5,340 nt of DNA from Planctomycetota bacterium (GTDB lineage Bacteria > Planctomycetota > Planctomycetia > Planctomycetales > Planctomycetaceae). Shown in pieces: positions 5,114 through 5,340 of this stretch. The first letter of the stretch is position 1, and every line of letters starts with the position of its first letter. The stretch is from positions 1 to 5,340 of the forward strand of contig JAEYWB010000465.1 of NCBI GenBank assembly GCA_023429275.1. Direction: 5' to 3'. Under the pieces are notes generated by a model that did no database searches, had not been told where the DNA came from, and saw nothing but the letters and a program-made list of their open reading frames with translations. A program made the position numbers and the translations under genes.

Positions 5114-5340
5114 ATGCGGTCCCTCGCGGCCCTGATGAGCCTTCGCGGCCGCGTCGCCCTGATCACCGGGGCGGCGGGACACATCGGGACCGCGCTCGCT
5201 GAGGCGCTTGCCGAACTCGGCGCCGAGGTCGCCCTGTGGGACCTGGGCGCTGAGAAGACGGAAGCTGCTGCCCGACAGCTGGAAAGCCGCTATGGGACCG
5301 CGGCGCTCGGCGTACCCGTCGATCTGGCAAGCGACATGGC
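5114..5340 (+). CDS. Short-chain dehydrogenase/reductase (SDR), 3' end outside window
   Basis: About 75 residues are visible before the sequence ends. The frame contains RGRVALITGAAGHIG, with the cofactor loop TGAAGHIG at residues 18-25. It continues with EALAELGAEVALWDLG, where D43 at the end of the second strand favours NAD(H) over NADP(H), and VPVDLASD (67-74), the usual adenine-contacting Asp segment. The ATG at 5114 is preferred because SDRs of this kind often carry a short LxxLMSLRGR lead-in. An ATG at 5135 is in frame too, as is a TTG at 5093 that overlaps the previous stop and has GGAGGG four bases upstream. It directly follows the CMP-sugar synthetase, as PtmA-like SDRs do in legionaminic acid loci. 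It probably acts on a sugar intermediate, but SDR substrates cannot be read from this domain. Confidence 0.85.
   Translation, partial: MRSLAALMSLRGRVALITGAAGHIGTALAEALAELGAEVALWDLGAEKTEAAARQLESRYGTAALGVPVDLASDM

Overview
The window is uniformly GC-rich bacterial DNA, with G or C dominating third codon positions and densely packed genes. The gene families point to a member of the Planctomycetota: a SRPBCC/ArsR pair, a small membrane protein with a His-rich HHWSH motif of a type I associate with planctomycetes, and CMP-sugar genes. This assignment rests on recalled sequence resemblance and was not tested by a database search.

Layout. (1) Positions 1-834, + strand: the 3' part of a SRPBCC/AHSA1-type protein overlaps by 20 bases a winged-helix ArsR-family regulator, so the two are probably translationally coupled. 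(2) Positions 835-1235: a convergent intergenic region of about 400 bases with no gene I can support. It holds several short inverted repeats, a 17-base tandem duplication and a possible terminator. (3) Positions 1236-3089, - strand: two co-directional genes. The promoter-proximal one encodes a GT-B-like protein related to glycosyltransferases and UDP-GlcNAc 2-epimerases; the distal one encodes a multi-pass membrane protein of unknown function. (4) Positions 3090-3381: a divergent intergenic region carrying a nested inverted repeat with TTGACA inside it. (5) Positions 3382-5340, + strand: a tight run of a Gfo/Idh/MocA oxidoreductase, a NeuA-like cytidylyltransferase (ATGA stop/start overlap) and the beginning of a short-chain dehydrogenase that leaves the window.

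How the genes work together. The oxidoreductase, cytidylyltransferase and SDR set resembles the end of a nonulosonic acid (sialic, legionaminic or pseudaminic acid-like) or other CMP-sugar pathway. The cytidylyltransferase would make the CMP-activated sugar, the two dehydrogenases would modify sugar precursors, and the divergent GT-B-like protein could transfer or epimerise a sugar. The first two genes look like a separate small regulatory unit. The main caution is that no NeuB-type synthase, the defining enzyme of nonulosonic acid synthesis, lies inside the window. I see no rRNA, tRNA, CRISPR array, phage or intact insertion sequence.
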